From NCBI RefSeq assembly GCF_019880405.1, contig NZ_CP082269.1, forward strand, positions 2,232,001-2,296,000: a DNA stretch of 64,000 nucleotides, read 5' to 3'. The notes beneath the pieces were generated by a model. The model was given only the letters and a program-made list of their open reading frames with translations. It did not search any database and was not told the DNA's origin. Positions within the stretch are counted from its first letter, which is position 1, and every line of letters begins with the position of its first letter. Position numbers and translations under genes: made by a program. This document shows positions 9,153-16,249 of the stretch, piece after piece. Source of the DNA: Enterobacter sp. C2 (GTDB lineage: Bacteria; Pseudomonadota; Gammaproteobacteria; Enterobacterales; Enterobacteriaceae).

Positions 9153-9172
9153 AAATGTGACGAGGTTCACCT
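9153..9172. promoter_or_regulatory. CRP-like site upstream of the DUF4432 gene
   Basis: TGTGA, CGAGGT, TCACC (9156-9171): nine of ten core positions of the CRP consensus, about 70 bases before the start codon. A second TCACA half-site follows at about 9184. Suggests catabolite control. Confidence 0.5.
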
Positions 9173-9233
9173 GATGAGAAAGGTCACATTTTCAAGGGAA
9201 ACTCTGCGGACGAGATCGCATAAAATATGCAAA

Positions 9234-9266
9234 AAACCCGCATCGTTGCGTGAAAAATGCGGGTTT
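9234..9266 (-). terminator. Rho-independent terminator of the GH91 transcript
   Basis: Perfect 10-base arms AAACCCGCAT / ATGCGGGTTT; read on the minus strand the stem is followed by a run of six T. It lies 30 bases after the GH91 stop codon. Confidence 0.85.
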
Positions 9267-9295
9267 AAGAAGGTTTAGCTTTATCGTTTCAGCTA

Positions 9296-10657
9296 TTAAA
9301 GAGGGTGTACTGGTTCTGGCGTAGCCCTGAACGCATTGAGGCTTTTATCCAGGCTTACCTGCGACTCGCAGCCCGAATCAAGCACAGTATTATGCGTCGC
9401 GGCAGGTGCAATCAGCACGGCAGTAATTTCATGCGCCATTCGCCGCTCCGTTGCCAGTAGCGCCCCCACCTGCGTGGTAAAGCACGATCCTGCCTCAGTA
9501 CTCTGCACATCAGTGGGTTCACGGGTTGCAACGATGTGATTACCCGAAATGTAATTCCCCCGGCCCGTAACAATATGAACGATCACCGGCGTTGCGCCGG
9601 GCGGTGTGATGTGCAGCGTTTCCAGGGATGCTGAAATATGATTACCGATCACCGAGTTGTTATCGCCATTGATATGCACAATACCAAAGGTGTCATCGAG
9701 GCCATTATCATAGCCCTGCATAGGCGGCCATGGCTCCCGGTCGCGCAAGAGATGGTTGGCTGAAATCAGGTTTTCCGTACAGCTACCCTCCAGGATAATC
9801 ATGCCTGGATAGAAGGAGTGGAAGCGATTGCCGGTGACGCTTGACCGCGCTACCCCTGCAAAGTGCACGCTGCTTTTCCCGCGGGGAAAGATGTTGTTTG
9901 CAGCAATCAGCAGTCCGCCAAAATTCTCGGCGGAGATGGTGAAGCCTTTGTAGCCAGCCCCCATCAGGTTATCGGTAATTTTGGAAGCCTGACCCGCGCC
10001 GCGTAGCTCTACGCAGTTACCGCATTCAGCAATAAAATTATCGTGCACCGAGAGCGCGTCAGCGTTGTAGATGGTGATGCCGTGCTCAAGGTAAACAAAG
10101 CCCATGCCGGTGATACGGAACGAATCCTGGGCGCTGGCGATATAGATACCCGTTTTGCCGTTCACATAGCTATTTTCCGGATCGTTATGCCCCAGTCCGT
10201 CATCGACAAAGTGCAGACCATCAATGCAGAAGCCGGAAAACTCCACTGCGCTAACGCGTGGCTCACCGCTGCGTTCAACGTAGAAAGCTGCCCCAGCATG
10301 CTCCTCTTCGCCGACGCCTGCGGCGATATCGACCAGGATCCGGCTGCCGCCTGGCCAGATCTCATGCCAGTTTGGCCACTCATTTTCCGGCGCGTTAAAG
10401 CGGATGCTGGACGAGGTGAAGCCATGCCCCGCGCCCATGATTTTCAGATAGCTGATATCAATCACTACCTGGGTGGTGAGGTGGTAGTCGCCGGGCGGAA
10501 TAGAGATCACCGCGCCAGGCTTACCGCCGCCGTAACTGTCATTTTGCGTTTGCCGACGTTTTATATCGCTGATGATGCTGTTAATTACCTCACCAATATC
10601 GCTATAGGGATTGCCGGTATGCCACTGGGTTACATCGTAATGGTTGGGACTCGTCAT
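9296..10657 (-). CDS. GH91 difructose-anhydride enzyme, probably cytoplasmic DFA hydrolase
   Basis: A 453-residue right-handed beta-helix protein of the inulin fructotransferase family (GH91). The N-terminus YDVTQWHTGNPYSDIGEVINSII, GAVISIPPGDYHL (residues 48-60), GHGFTSSSIRFNAPENEWPN and WPGGSRILVD match inulin fructotransferases and DFA-III hydrolases. The catalytic pair stands as Asp206 and Glu217 in HDNFIAECGNCVEL, with the spacing of 11 known for the family (Asp233/Glu244 in the Bacillus enzyme, Asp207/Glu218 in an Arthrobacter DFA-III hydrolase, from memory). Known fructotransferases that make DFA from inulin are secreted; this protein has no signal peptide, and the gene sits next to a sugar symporter. 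I therefore favour intracellular opening of DFA (I or III) to inulobiose. Synthesis activity cannot be excluded. Start supported by AGGAGG; 14 bases after the symporter gene. Confidence 0.85.
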   Translation of the reverse strand: MTSPNHYDVTQWHTGNPYSDIGEVINSIISDIKRRQTQNDSYGGGKPGAVISIPPGDYHLTTQVVIDISYLKIMGAGHGFTSSSIRFNAPENEWPNWHEIWPGGSRILVDIAAGVGEEEHAGAAFYVERSGEPRVSAVEFSGFCIDGLHFVDDGLGHNDPENSYVNGKTGIYIASAQDSFRITGMGFVYLEHGITIYNADALSVHDNFIAECGNCVELRGAGQASKITDNLMGAGYKGFTISAENFGGLLIAANNIFPRGKSSVHFAGVARSSVTGNRFHSFYPGMIILEGSCTENLISANHLLRDREPWPPMQGYDNGLDDTFGIVHINGDNNSVIGNHISASLETLHITPPGATPVIVHIVTGRGNYISGNHIVATREPTDVQSTEAGSCFTTQVGALLATERRMAHEITAVLIAPAATHNTVLDSGCESQVSLDKSLNAFRATPEPVHPL

Positions 10658-10671
10658 CGGTACATCCTCCT

Positions 10672-12066
10672 TTAAATAACAGAAAGTTCACGCTTTGCCA
10701 GGTCGACTTTGATTTTTTCGAGCAGCTGATTATCGAGTTTGAAATAACGTACCATCCAGGCGCTGATGAAATAGCTCACCATCGGTAGTAACGAGAACAT
10801 GATAATTATGCCCTGAAGGGTTTGCGGGTTTTGCTGCGGCTGGTTAGCGACATAGCCGGTAAATGAGAGGATCCAGGCGACGATGGCGCCAGCAACGGCC
10901 AGGCCCATTTTTAGCATAAACAGATTGCCTGCAAATGAGATGCCGGTCAGCCGCTTGCCGTATTTCCAGTCACCATAATCATCTACGTCGGACATCATGG
11001 CCCATAAAATAGGGCCAGACTGGATCAAATGCAGAATATTAATGACGATAAACAGGGATAACAGCGGCGTCAGCGATTGCGGATCAACAAACCACAGCGC
11101 GAACGACAGAACCCCGAGAATAATATTGATAATGCGAAACAGCTTTATTTTATCAAAGCGGTCGGTGAGCGGCTTGGCAATCACGCTGCCGAGCATATTA
11201 CAGGCAACGCCCAGCGCCATAAAAAAGGTGACAAATCCCACCGAAGCGTGCATCACATAGGTAGCGTAATAGATGGTCACCGCCCCGCGAATAAATGCCG
11301 GAAAAACGTTAAGGAAGGTAATGGAGATCATCAGTAACCACTGGTCATTTTTGATGATATCTTTTAAATCCCGCATCAATGAGTCATTGGCTTTAACCGA
11401 CACCACGCGCTCTTTAATGCTGGCGAAGCAGAACAGGAACATCAAGGTCGCCGCCCCGCCCATAATCATCATGGTCAGCTGAAAACCCGAGGCGCGATCG
11501 CCCTTTCCCAGCCATTCCGTCAGCGGCAGAATGGACGAAGAAACAATCAGCGTCGCCAACCCGTTAAGAAAGAATCGCCACGACAGGCAGCCCAGCCGCT
11601 CTTTCTGATTGAGGGTGATTACGCCGGCTACGGAGCAGTACGGGATATTTATCGCGGTATAAATAAGCGACATCACCAGATAGGTCACCCAGGCATAAAT
11701 AATTTTGCCGCTCATGCTGAGATCGGGCGTGGTAAACATCACAACCGCGCCCAATCCAAAGGGCACTGCCATCCATAATAGCCATGGACGAAATTTACCC
11801 CAACGAGAGGCCGTACGATCGCATATGGCCCCCATCACCGGATCGCTAAAAGCATCGAATATACGGATCACCAGAAATAAGGTGCCTACCACCCCGGCAT
11901 CCAGCCCATAGACATCGGTATAAAACCAGGTCAAATAGAGAGCCAGCACGCTCCAGATCATACAGGAGCCGGCATCTCCCATACCGTATCCCACCTTTTC
12001 TTTCACGCTCAGCTTCTCATAAACGCTGTGCTTTTGTGTTGTCGTTACCGATATAGTTGCAGACAT
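10672..12066 (-). CDS. GPH-family sugar:cation symporter
   Basis: A 464-residue membrane protein of the glycoside-pentoside-hexuronide:cation symporter family (MelB type), with about twelve spans. The signature region is present: VKEKVGYGMGDAGSCMIW at the start, YTDVYGLDAGVVGTLFLVIRIFDAFSDP, and DRTASRWGKFRPWLLW in loop 2-3 (Asp and Arg/Lys residues for cation coupling). I start it at ATG 12066, where the family homology begins and AGGTAGG stands before it; a frame 17 codons longer exists. The GH91 gene follows after 14 bases, so the symporter most likely imports the GH91 substrate, a difructose anhydride or short fructan. Its own upstream neighbour on the same strand is the LacI regulator, 116 bases away. 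Confidence 0.87.
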   Translation of the reverse strand: MSATISVTTTQKHSVYEKLSVKEKVGYGMGDAGSCMIWSVLALYLTWFYTDVYGLDAGVVGTLFLVIRIFDAFSDPVMGAICDRTASRWGKFRPWLLWMAVPFGLGAVVMFTTPDLSMSGKIIYAWVTYLVMSLIYTAINIPYCSVAGVITLNQKERLGCLSWRFFLNGLATLIVSSSILPLTEWLGKGDRASGFQLTMMIMGGAATLMFLFCFASIKERVVSVKANDSLMRDLKDIIKNDQWLLMISITFLNVFPAFIRGAVTIYYATYVMHASVGFVTFFMALGVACNMLGSVIAKPLTDRFDKIKLFRIINIILGVLSFALWFVDPQSLTPLLSLFIVINILHLIQSGPILWAMMSDVDDYGDWKYGKRLTGISFAGNLFMLKMGLAVAGAIVAWILSFTGYVANQPQQNPQTLQGIIIMFSLLPMVSYFISAWMVRYFKLDNQLLEKIKVDLAKRELSVI

Positions 12067-12182
12067 AGCGTGGCCTACCTCTTTTTTGAGCAGTCGTAAA
12101 CGCCGGGCATAGGTCATCAGACCTGTACCGTGCGGGTATAATGTCAGGAATAAATTGTGTCAGGCGAAAGCGAATAACCTCA

Positions 12183-13193
12183 TCACAGCGTAGTGATAGT
12201 AAGCCTGACGCTGCTCTCACGAATAATGAGCCGAGAAACAATCTCGACCATATCGATACTTTCCTGTTGGTTTTTATTCTTTACTATCTGAAACGCCAGG
12301 TGCGCAATTTCATTTATTGGCTGCGCAACGCTGGTTATTTTTTGAGTTTGCGCCAGAACCGTATTATCAAAGCTGGCGATGGCAATATCATCCGGCACCG
12401 TTATGCCCTGCGCTTTCAGGCCGTCAATAATATAGCAGGCGGCAACGTCGTTATAGACCAGCAGACAGGTACAGCGTGACGGATCGTTTTTCAGCTTATC
12501 GATAATCACATCCAAGTTATGGATATGCCCGGAGGTTTTCTCCCCTTCACCTTTACCGATCCAGAATTGATGCGCCAGCGCCAGCTGCAGTCCATGGCCG
12601 GTAATTTTCTTGCTGTAGGCCGAGACTTTACGATTATCTACGCCCTCCTGAGCGATAAACCCAAAGGCGGTATGTCCGGTATGGATAAAATGCGCTGCGA
12701 TACTCTCTGCCCCTTTGGTCTGGTTAATAGATACCGAATGAAAAAACCGCGACACCTGCGTCACCACGGCGACGGGTATTTTCGTGACGCTGAGCCATTC
12801 AGACAGCTCTGCCTCTGCGTCGGTGGGCACCCACAGCAGGCTATCGATACCCATTCCGATAAGGCTATGAATGATGTGTTTATCCTGCTGCGGCTGATTC
12901 TGATGCGTTTTAACAATCACCGATTTGCCAATATATCTGGCCTCCTCTTCAAAGGTGGCCAGCAATTCGCAGAAATGCGGATTTACCAGATTGGGCAAGA
13001 CCACGCCGATCAGACCAGAACATTTTCCGTTGAGCTGTACGGCGCTTTTCATTGGCACATAGCAGAGAAAATCCATGGCGTCCCGTACCGCCTGGCGCGT
13101 TTCCGGGATCACGCCCGGATGATTGTTTAGCACGCGTGATACGGTAGCGGTAGATACGCCAGCTTTTTTTGCTACGTCTTTCAGGGATGCCAT
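12183..13193 (-). CDS. LacI-family regulator of the DFA locus
   Basis: A 336-residue LacI/GalR regulator: DNA-binding head MASLKDVAKKAGVSTATVSRVLNN, hinge, then a ligand-binding domain with LIGVVLPNLVNPHFCELL and AIASFDNTVLAQT. It lies at the head of a same-strand series regulator, symporter, GH91. Its own upstream region holds TTTCACGTGCAGTAACT 21 bases before the ATG, and a close copy lies 530 bases further up at the promoter of an unknown gene; these are candidate binding sites, giving autoregulation plus control of that gene. The effector would be a DFA or its breakdown product. It is not a close copy of CscR, so the two LacI proteins of this region probably read different sugars. Confidence 0.88.
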   Translation of the reverse strand: MASLKDVAKKAGVSTATVSRVLNNHPGVIPETRQAVRDAMDFLCYVPMKSAVQLNGKCSGLIGVVLPNLVNPHFCELLATFEEEARYIGKSVIVKTHQNQPQQDKHIIHSLIGMGIDSLLWVPTDAEAELSEWLSVTKIPVAVVTQVSRFFHSVSINQTKGAESIAAHFIHTGHTAFGFIAQEGVDNRKVSAYSKKITGHGLQLALAHQFWIGKGEGEKTSGHIHNLDVIIDKLKNDPSRCTCLLVYNDVAACYIIDGLKAQGITVPDDIAIASFDNTVLAQTQKITSVAQPINEIAHLAFQIVKNKNQQESIDMVEIVSRLIIRESSVRLTITTL

Positions 13194-13213
13194 AAGCCGT
13201 TACTGTTTCTCAA

Positions 13214-13230
13214 TTTCACGTGCAGTAACT
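13214..13230. promoter_or_regulatory. Operator candidate in front of the LacI gene
   Basis: TTTCACGTGCAGTAACT matches 13 of 17 positions of the site at 13746 (AGTCACATGCAGTGACT). It lies 21 bases upstream of the regulator ATG, a place suited to autoregulation. Confidence 0.6.
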
Positions 13231-13714
13231 ATAGAGTGTGACGGAGGTCAAAAATGTAAGCCAGTTCACATGTCTTCTCGTTACATTAGCACACGGATCC
13301 GGCTCTCATTTTTTGTTAATTTTTATTGCCTATTTGCATTTCATAAACCATCACGCAGGAAGCCCGGCATCTTTCAACCCATATCAAAAAGATAATTCCT
13401 CTACTACACTATTTCCATATGTGATTGTTACGTGAGTTATACGGAAATATTGGCTATATAGGCAAACAACCGCCCAGCTTGCGGAGTTTTTAATCCATTT
13501 CTTATCTGCTCTGAAACATCTACCCGTAGCGCGATCGTTCCAGACGAACAGACTAAGATGATGCCCGTAGAGAGAAACGCAGCATACATCAACGTTTGCT
13601 CCGCCTTATATTTCCAGCATAAATTGTCCTATATCAAAAAGAAATGTGTAACTTTGTAAACCACTATAAATTAAAGATATTTTTTCAAAGAAATTTAAGG
13701 TATAACAAAAATCA

Positions 13715-13742
13715 TTGACACCTTAACTCAAACTGCTACATT
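13715..13742 (+). promoter_or_regulatory. Sigma-70-like promoter of the 116-aa unknown gene
   Basis: A perfect -35 box TTGACA (13715-13720), a 16-base spacer and TACATT (13737-13742) precede the operator at 13746 and the gene at 13825. Confidence 0.6.
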
Positions 13743-13745
13743 TTT

Positions 13746-13762
13746 AGTCACATGCAGTGACT
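13746..13762. promoter_or_regulatory. Operator overlapping the start of transcription of the unknown gene
   Basis: AGTCACATGCAGTGACT has perfect six-base arms AGTCAC/GTGACT and begins four bases after the -10 box, where a repressor would block initiation. It is nearly the same as the site in front of the LacI gene. Confidence 0.65.
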
Positions 13763-13824
13763 ATTGTTTTTGCAGCTGTAAGCGTTTTTATTATTGCGAT
13801 TCAGTGTTGTCAAAAGGAGAAAAC

Positions 13825-14175
13825 ATGGAATGGAAAATCATCGACTCGCTAGCCAGTCCGGGCACTGGGACCTTCTTTGCCGCGGTATCCTCATCCCGGG
13901 ACTTAAAATTGATATTGTGGTACAGAAGTGATTTCTTCTTACGATCTGGACACTCTATTTCAACAAGTAATATCGGTTTTGCAATCAATGGCCGGCTCAA
14001 AAAAATCAATATTATACATGCGTTCCCTTTTAATACTGAATTGTGGACCAGGTTTATCAAAACGACGCATTGCCCTGGAAATTCACCCGACTTTAATGGC
14101 CCCTGCTTAAATAGTTCCTCATGCCAGTTTAAACAATGTCCGTATGAGATCAAAAACATCTCTCATCGTAATTAA
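13825..14175 (+). CDS. Unknown 116-residue protein linked by operator to the DFA regulator
   Basis: I do not recognise this protein. The start is fixed by AAAGGAG seven bases before ATG 13825 (reading MEWKIIDSLASPG). It is basic, has no signal peptide or membrane span, and is rich in Ser, Phe and Ile; three or four Cys lie near the C-terminus (HCPG, GPCL, SSCQF, QCPY), which could bind a metal or form disulfides. An overlapping open frame exists on the opposite strand (13791-14159), but it has no ribosome site, whereas this frame has a promoter, an operator and a ribosome site. The operator resembles that of the LacI gene 630 bp upstream, so it probably belongs to the same regulon. It ends before a strong hairpin. 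Codon use looks more AT-rich than in neighbours, suggesting recent arrival. Confidence 0.6.
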   Translation: MEWKIIDSLASPGTGTFFAAVSSSRDLKLILWYRSDFFLRSGHSISTSNIGFAINGRLKKINIIHAFPFNTELWTRFIKTTHCPGNSPDFNGPCLNSSSCQFKQCPYEIKNISHRN

Positions 14176-14206
14176 ATAGTTATTGAATTACATATAGGAC
14201 TGATAC

Positions 14207-14234
14207 AATCAACCCACACGAGTGTGGGTTGATT
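14207..14234. terminator. Perfect 13-bp inverted repeat between convergent genes
   Basis: AATCAACCCACAC, GA, GTGTGGGTTGATT: a long perfect stem placed between the end of the unknown plus-strand gene (14175) and the end of the minus-strand lipoprotein gene (14247). Read in either direction the stem ends in GATT, so it can serve both genes. Confidence 0.8.
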
Positions 14235-14246
14235 AATCATTTACAA

Positions 14247-14660
14247 TTAATGGGTCGATGGATAGATACCAAAGTCACCGTCTGTCGCATATCCGATACG
14301 AAACGTCAGTGTACTGCCTGCATCTACCTCCGCAGACTGGGCGCTCATGCTCCCCGCACAGAAGTCTTTCGGCAAGGTACTAATGACATACTCCCCCGGC
14401 GTTGGATAGACAATAACTTCTTGTGAGGTATCTAAATCGGCTACCGGTTTGCCATTAATATAGACACGGCTTAAGCACGAATTACCTGTAAAGCTCCCAT
14501 CGCGCTTGATCACCACCGCGCCGCTGTCCCTTTTTTTCACCAGAAGCTGTGGAGCAAGAATTTGTTTCTCCGGCGCGAGCTTCGCCTGTTGATCAGACCC
14601 AGATTTGGGCGTACAGCCCACCAGACCAATAATCACTGCCACTACAAGCATTGTTTTCAT
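14247..14660 (-). CDS. Small lipoprotein with PEGA/DUF2846-like fold
   Basis: A 137-residue lipoprotein precursor: signal MKTMLVVAVIIGLVGC with lipobox LVGC, so lipidated on Cys16. The body has a beta-rich pattern with VYINGKPVADL, EVIVYPTPGEYVISTLP and TLTFRIGYATDGDFGIYPS, close to the PEGA/DUF2846 type of small surface or periplasmic lipoproteins. Residue +2 is Thr, not Asp, so outer-membrane sorting is expected. Two Cys in the mature part (SCLSR, DFCAG) may form a disulfide. It stands alone, and its role is unknown. Confidence 0.75.
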   Translation of the reverse strand: MKTMLVVAVIIGLVGCTPKSGSDQQAKLAPEKQILAPQLLVKKRDSGAVVIKRDGSFTGNSCLSRVYINGKPVADLDTSQEVIVYPTPGEYVISTLPKDFCAGSMSAQSAEVDAGSTLTFRIGYATDGDFGIYPSTH

Positions 14661-14737
14661 TTGTTAGCAGTCCCATGTTTACAAGAAATGACCTCAACGT
14701 AATGTGCTACTGCAAACGTCGGCATTGATAATAAAAA

Positions 14738-14755
14738 AGCCGCCTTGAGGCGGCT
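14738..14755 (-). terminator. Rho-independent terminator on the minus strand, no matching gene upstream
   Basis: Arms AGCCGCCT / AGGCGGCT; on the minus strand the stem is followed by TTTTTTATT. It points away from the plus-strand gene at 14938 and no recognised minus-strand gene ends here. Confidence 0.75.
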
Positions 14756-14761
14756 ATCATG

Positions 14762-14906
14762 CTTTCATGCGAGTTCCGAGCCCGGTCATCGCCTGTTTGG
14801 TGAAGCGACACTGAACAGTGCCCGCGAACACATGCGACATGCCTTCGACAGCGTTAGAATTTTCTGGTTTCCGCTGCAAAAGTAGACAACTCCAGTACAC
14901 TTAAGG
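14762..14906 (-). other. Open stretch ending at a terminator; possible short transcript or gene remnant
   Basis: Between an in-frame stop and 14762 the minus strand is open for about 47 codons, ending in MTGLGTRMKA, only a few bases before the terminator stem. No convincing start codon with a ribosome site is present (a GTG could begin it). It may be a small RNA, the tail of a decayed gene, or a regulatory transcript overlapping the leader of the gene at 14938. The segment also holds a CACTGTTCAGTG palindrome. Confidence 0.3.
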
Positions 14907-14937
14907 TCGTTATGCAACCAATAAGAGGAGACGTCTG

Positions 14938-15147
14938 ATGGCCACAGCTAAAGCGTACGATCTTGATCAGGCATACCAGCTACTCAACTCCGGTAAACAC
15001 CGCGAGGTTGAGCTGGATTTCGACATTGATACCGATGCTTTTTTCCAGATTGCCGACGAGTATGGAAGTAAGGGTGCAGAGATAAAGCGATCTAATAACC
15101 ACTTTGTTATCAAGCTAGAATCTTTATCTATCCCCTCTTTAAATTAA
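14938..15147 (+). CDS. Small acidic protein of unknown function, 69 residues
   Basis: Not recognised. The start is well supported by AGAGGAGA eight bases before the ATG. The protein is soluble and acidic (LDQAYQLLNSGKHREVELDFDIDTDAFFQIADEYGS), with a predicted helix followed by strands, no signal peptide and no membrane span. It is followed by a T-rich hairpin, so it looks like a monocistronic gene. The size and solitary setting would suit a small regulatory or stress protein, but nothing more can be said from sequence. Confidence 0.65.
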   Translation: MATAKAYDLDQAYQLLNSGKHREVELDFDIDTDAFFQIADEYGSKGAEIKRSNNHFVIKLESLSIPSLN

Positions 15148-15161
15148 GCATGTCTCTCTAC

Positions 15162-15191
15162 CAGCAGGCGCGGTTCCGGCCTGCTGTTTTT
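15162..15191 (+). terminator. Rho-independent terminator after the 69-residue gene
   Basis: CAGCAGGC and GCCTGCTG arms around a short loop, followed by TTTTT. Confidence 0.85.
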
Positions 15192-15203
15192 AAACCCATC
15201 ATC

Positions 15204-15440
15204 TTACGCGCAACCTTCAGGTTTAAAAATGCGTGCCGTGGCGGCAGGGTTATTGATGAGCTTCTCTGCCGCCCTGCGCGGTCTCCTCACCAGCTCGCCG
15301 CCGCAGTTCGGGCAGCGCATCGCCATCTTTTCTGCGCAGCTTGCGCAAAACGTACACTCAAACGAACAGATCAGCGCCCCGGTAGCGTCCGGAAGTAGAT
15401 CGCTATTGCAGCACTCGCAGTTGGGTCTTAGCTCAAGCAT
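15204..15440 (-). CDS. DUF1272 family Cys-rich protein
   Basis: 78 residues from ATG 15440, which has GAGGA in front; a longer frame upstream lacks support. The sequence is a compact zinc-finger-like protein: CECCNSDL, ICSFECTFCASCAE, RCPNCGGELVRRPRR. The eight or more Cys in CxxC pairs would bind two zinc ions. This exact pattern (MLELRPNCECC at the start, CPNCGGELVRRPR at the end) is that of the DUF1272 family, whose function is unknown. It converges on the preceding small gene and is divergent from hmces. Confidence 0.85.
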   Translation of the reverse strand: MLELRPNCECCNSDLLPDATGALICSFECTFCASCAEKMAMRCPNCGGELVRRPRRAAEKLINNPAATARIFKPEGCA

Positions 15441-15556
15441 AAGGCGATCCTCAATTGCTATGGACAAAAGGCGTAGGTATGAAACGCTATTAATACACCA
15501 GGCGCTGTCATCCCGCATCCCCCTCTATACTCTCTGTATTGAAACAGGAGGTTTAT

Positions 15557-16228
15557 ATGTGCGGACGATTTGCTCAGGCGCAGGCACGCGAAGAGTATTT
15601 GACGCTTTTTGCTGATCACGCAGAGCGCGATATCCCCTTCGATCCCGAACCCATCGGGCGATATAACGTTGCGCCTGGAACAAAGGTGCTTTTATTGAAC
15701 GAGCGTGACGGCAAGCTGGCGCTGGATCCGGTTCACTGGGGCTATGCGCCGGGCTGGTGGAACAAACCAGCGCTGATTAACGCTCGCGTCGAGACTGCTG
15801 CCACCAGCAGAATGTTCAAGCCGCTATGGCAGCACGGTCGCGCTGTCTGCTTTGCCGATGGCTGGTTTGAGTGGAAAAAAGAGGGCGACAAAAAACAGCC
15901 TTACTTCATCCATCGCAGCGACGGGCAACCGATTCTGATGGCGGCCATCGGCAGCGCGCCGTTTGAACGCGGTGATGAAAACGAAGGCTTTTTGATTGTT
16001 ACGGCCGCGGCAGATAAAGGTCTGGTTGATATCCACGATCGGCGGCCGCTGGTGCTGACGCCGGAGGCCGCCCGGGAGTGGATGCGGCAGGACGTCAGCG
16101 GTACAGAGGCGGAGGATATCGCCAAAGATGGCGCGGTTCCGGCGGAAATGTTCACCTGGCACCCGGTCACCCGCGCGGTAGGTAATATCAAAAACCAGGG
16201 GCCGGAGATGATCGAGCCTGTAGAATAA
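15557..16228 (+). CDS. hmces: HMCES/YedK, abasic-site protein-DNA crosslinker (SRAP domain)
   Basis: A 223-residue SRAP-domain protein. The start is set at ATG 15557 after AGGAGG, which gives MCGRF with Cys2; after removal of Met this Cys is the residue that forms the covalent bond to abasic sites in single-stranded DNA. Other conserved parts are RYNVAPGT, INARVETA (Glu for catalysis), RAVCFADGWFEWKK and IHDRRPLVL with the His. The family shields abasic sites during replication. E. coli yedK lies elsewhere on the K-12 map, so the location beside cybB differs. It ends 21 bases before the convergent cybB. Confidence 0.93.
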   Translation: MCGRFAQAQAREEYLTLFADHAERDIPFDPEPIGRYNVAPGTKVLLLNERDGKLALDPVHWGYAPGWWNKPALINARVETAATSRMFKPLWQHGRAVCFADGWFEWKKEGDKKQPYFIHRSDGQPILMAAIGSAPFERGDENEGFLIVTAAADKGLVDIHDRRPLVLTPEAAREWMRQDVSGTEAEDIAKDGAVPAEMFTWHPVTRAVGNIKNQGPEMIEPVE

Positions 16229-16249
16229 TGTCCGCCCCTGACATAACGC

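Larger units (their letters stand above)
13194..13824. other. 631-bp AT-rich intergenic region with two related operators and a promoter
   Basis: No open frame with a convincing start is seen here. The stretch holds the regulator's own 5' region, two related 17-bp operator candidates (13214-13230 and 13746-13762), a strong promoter just before the second one, and two copies of TATCAAAAAGA about 250 bp apart (near 13382 and 13632) without evident role. Base composition is more AT-rich than the flanking coding DNA. Confidence 0.6.

Noticed and set aside
13791-14159. Minus-strand frame of 122 codons overlapping the 116-aa unknown gene
   Set aside because: It lacks a ribosome site and promoter, whereas the plus-strand frame has both plus an operator.
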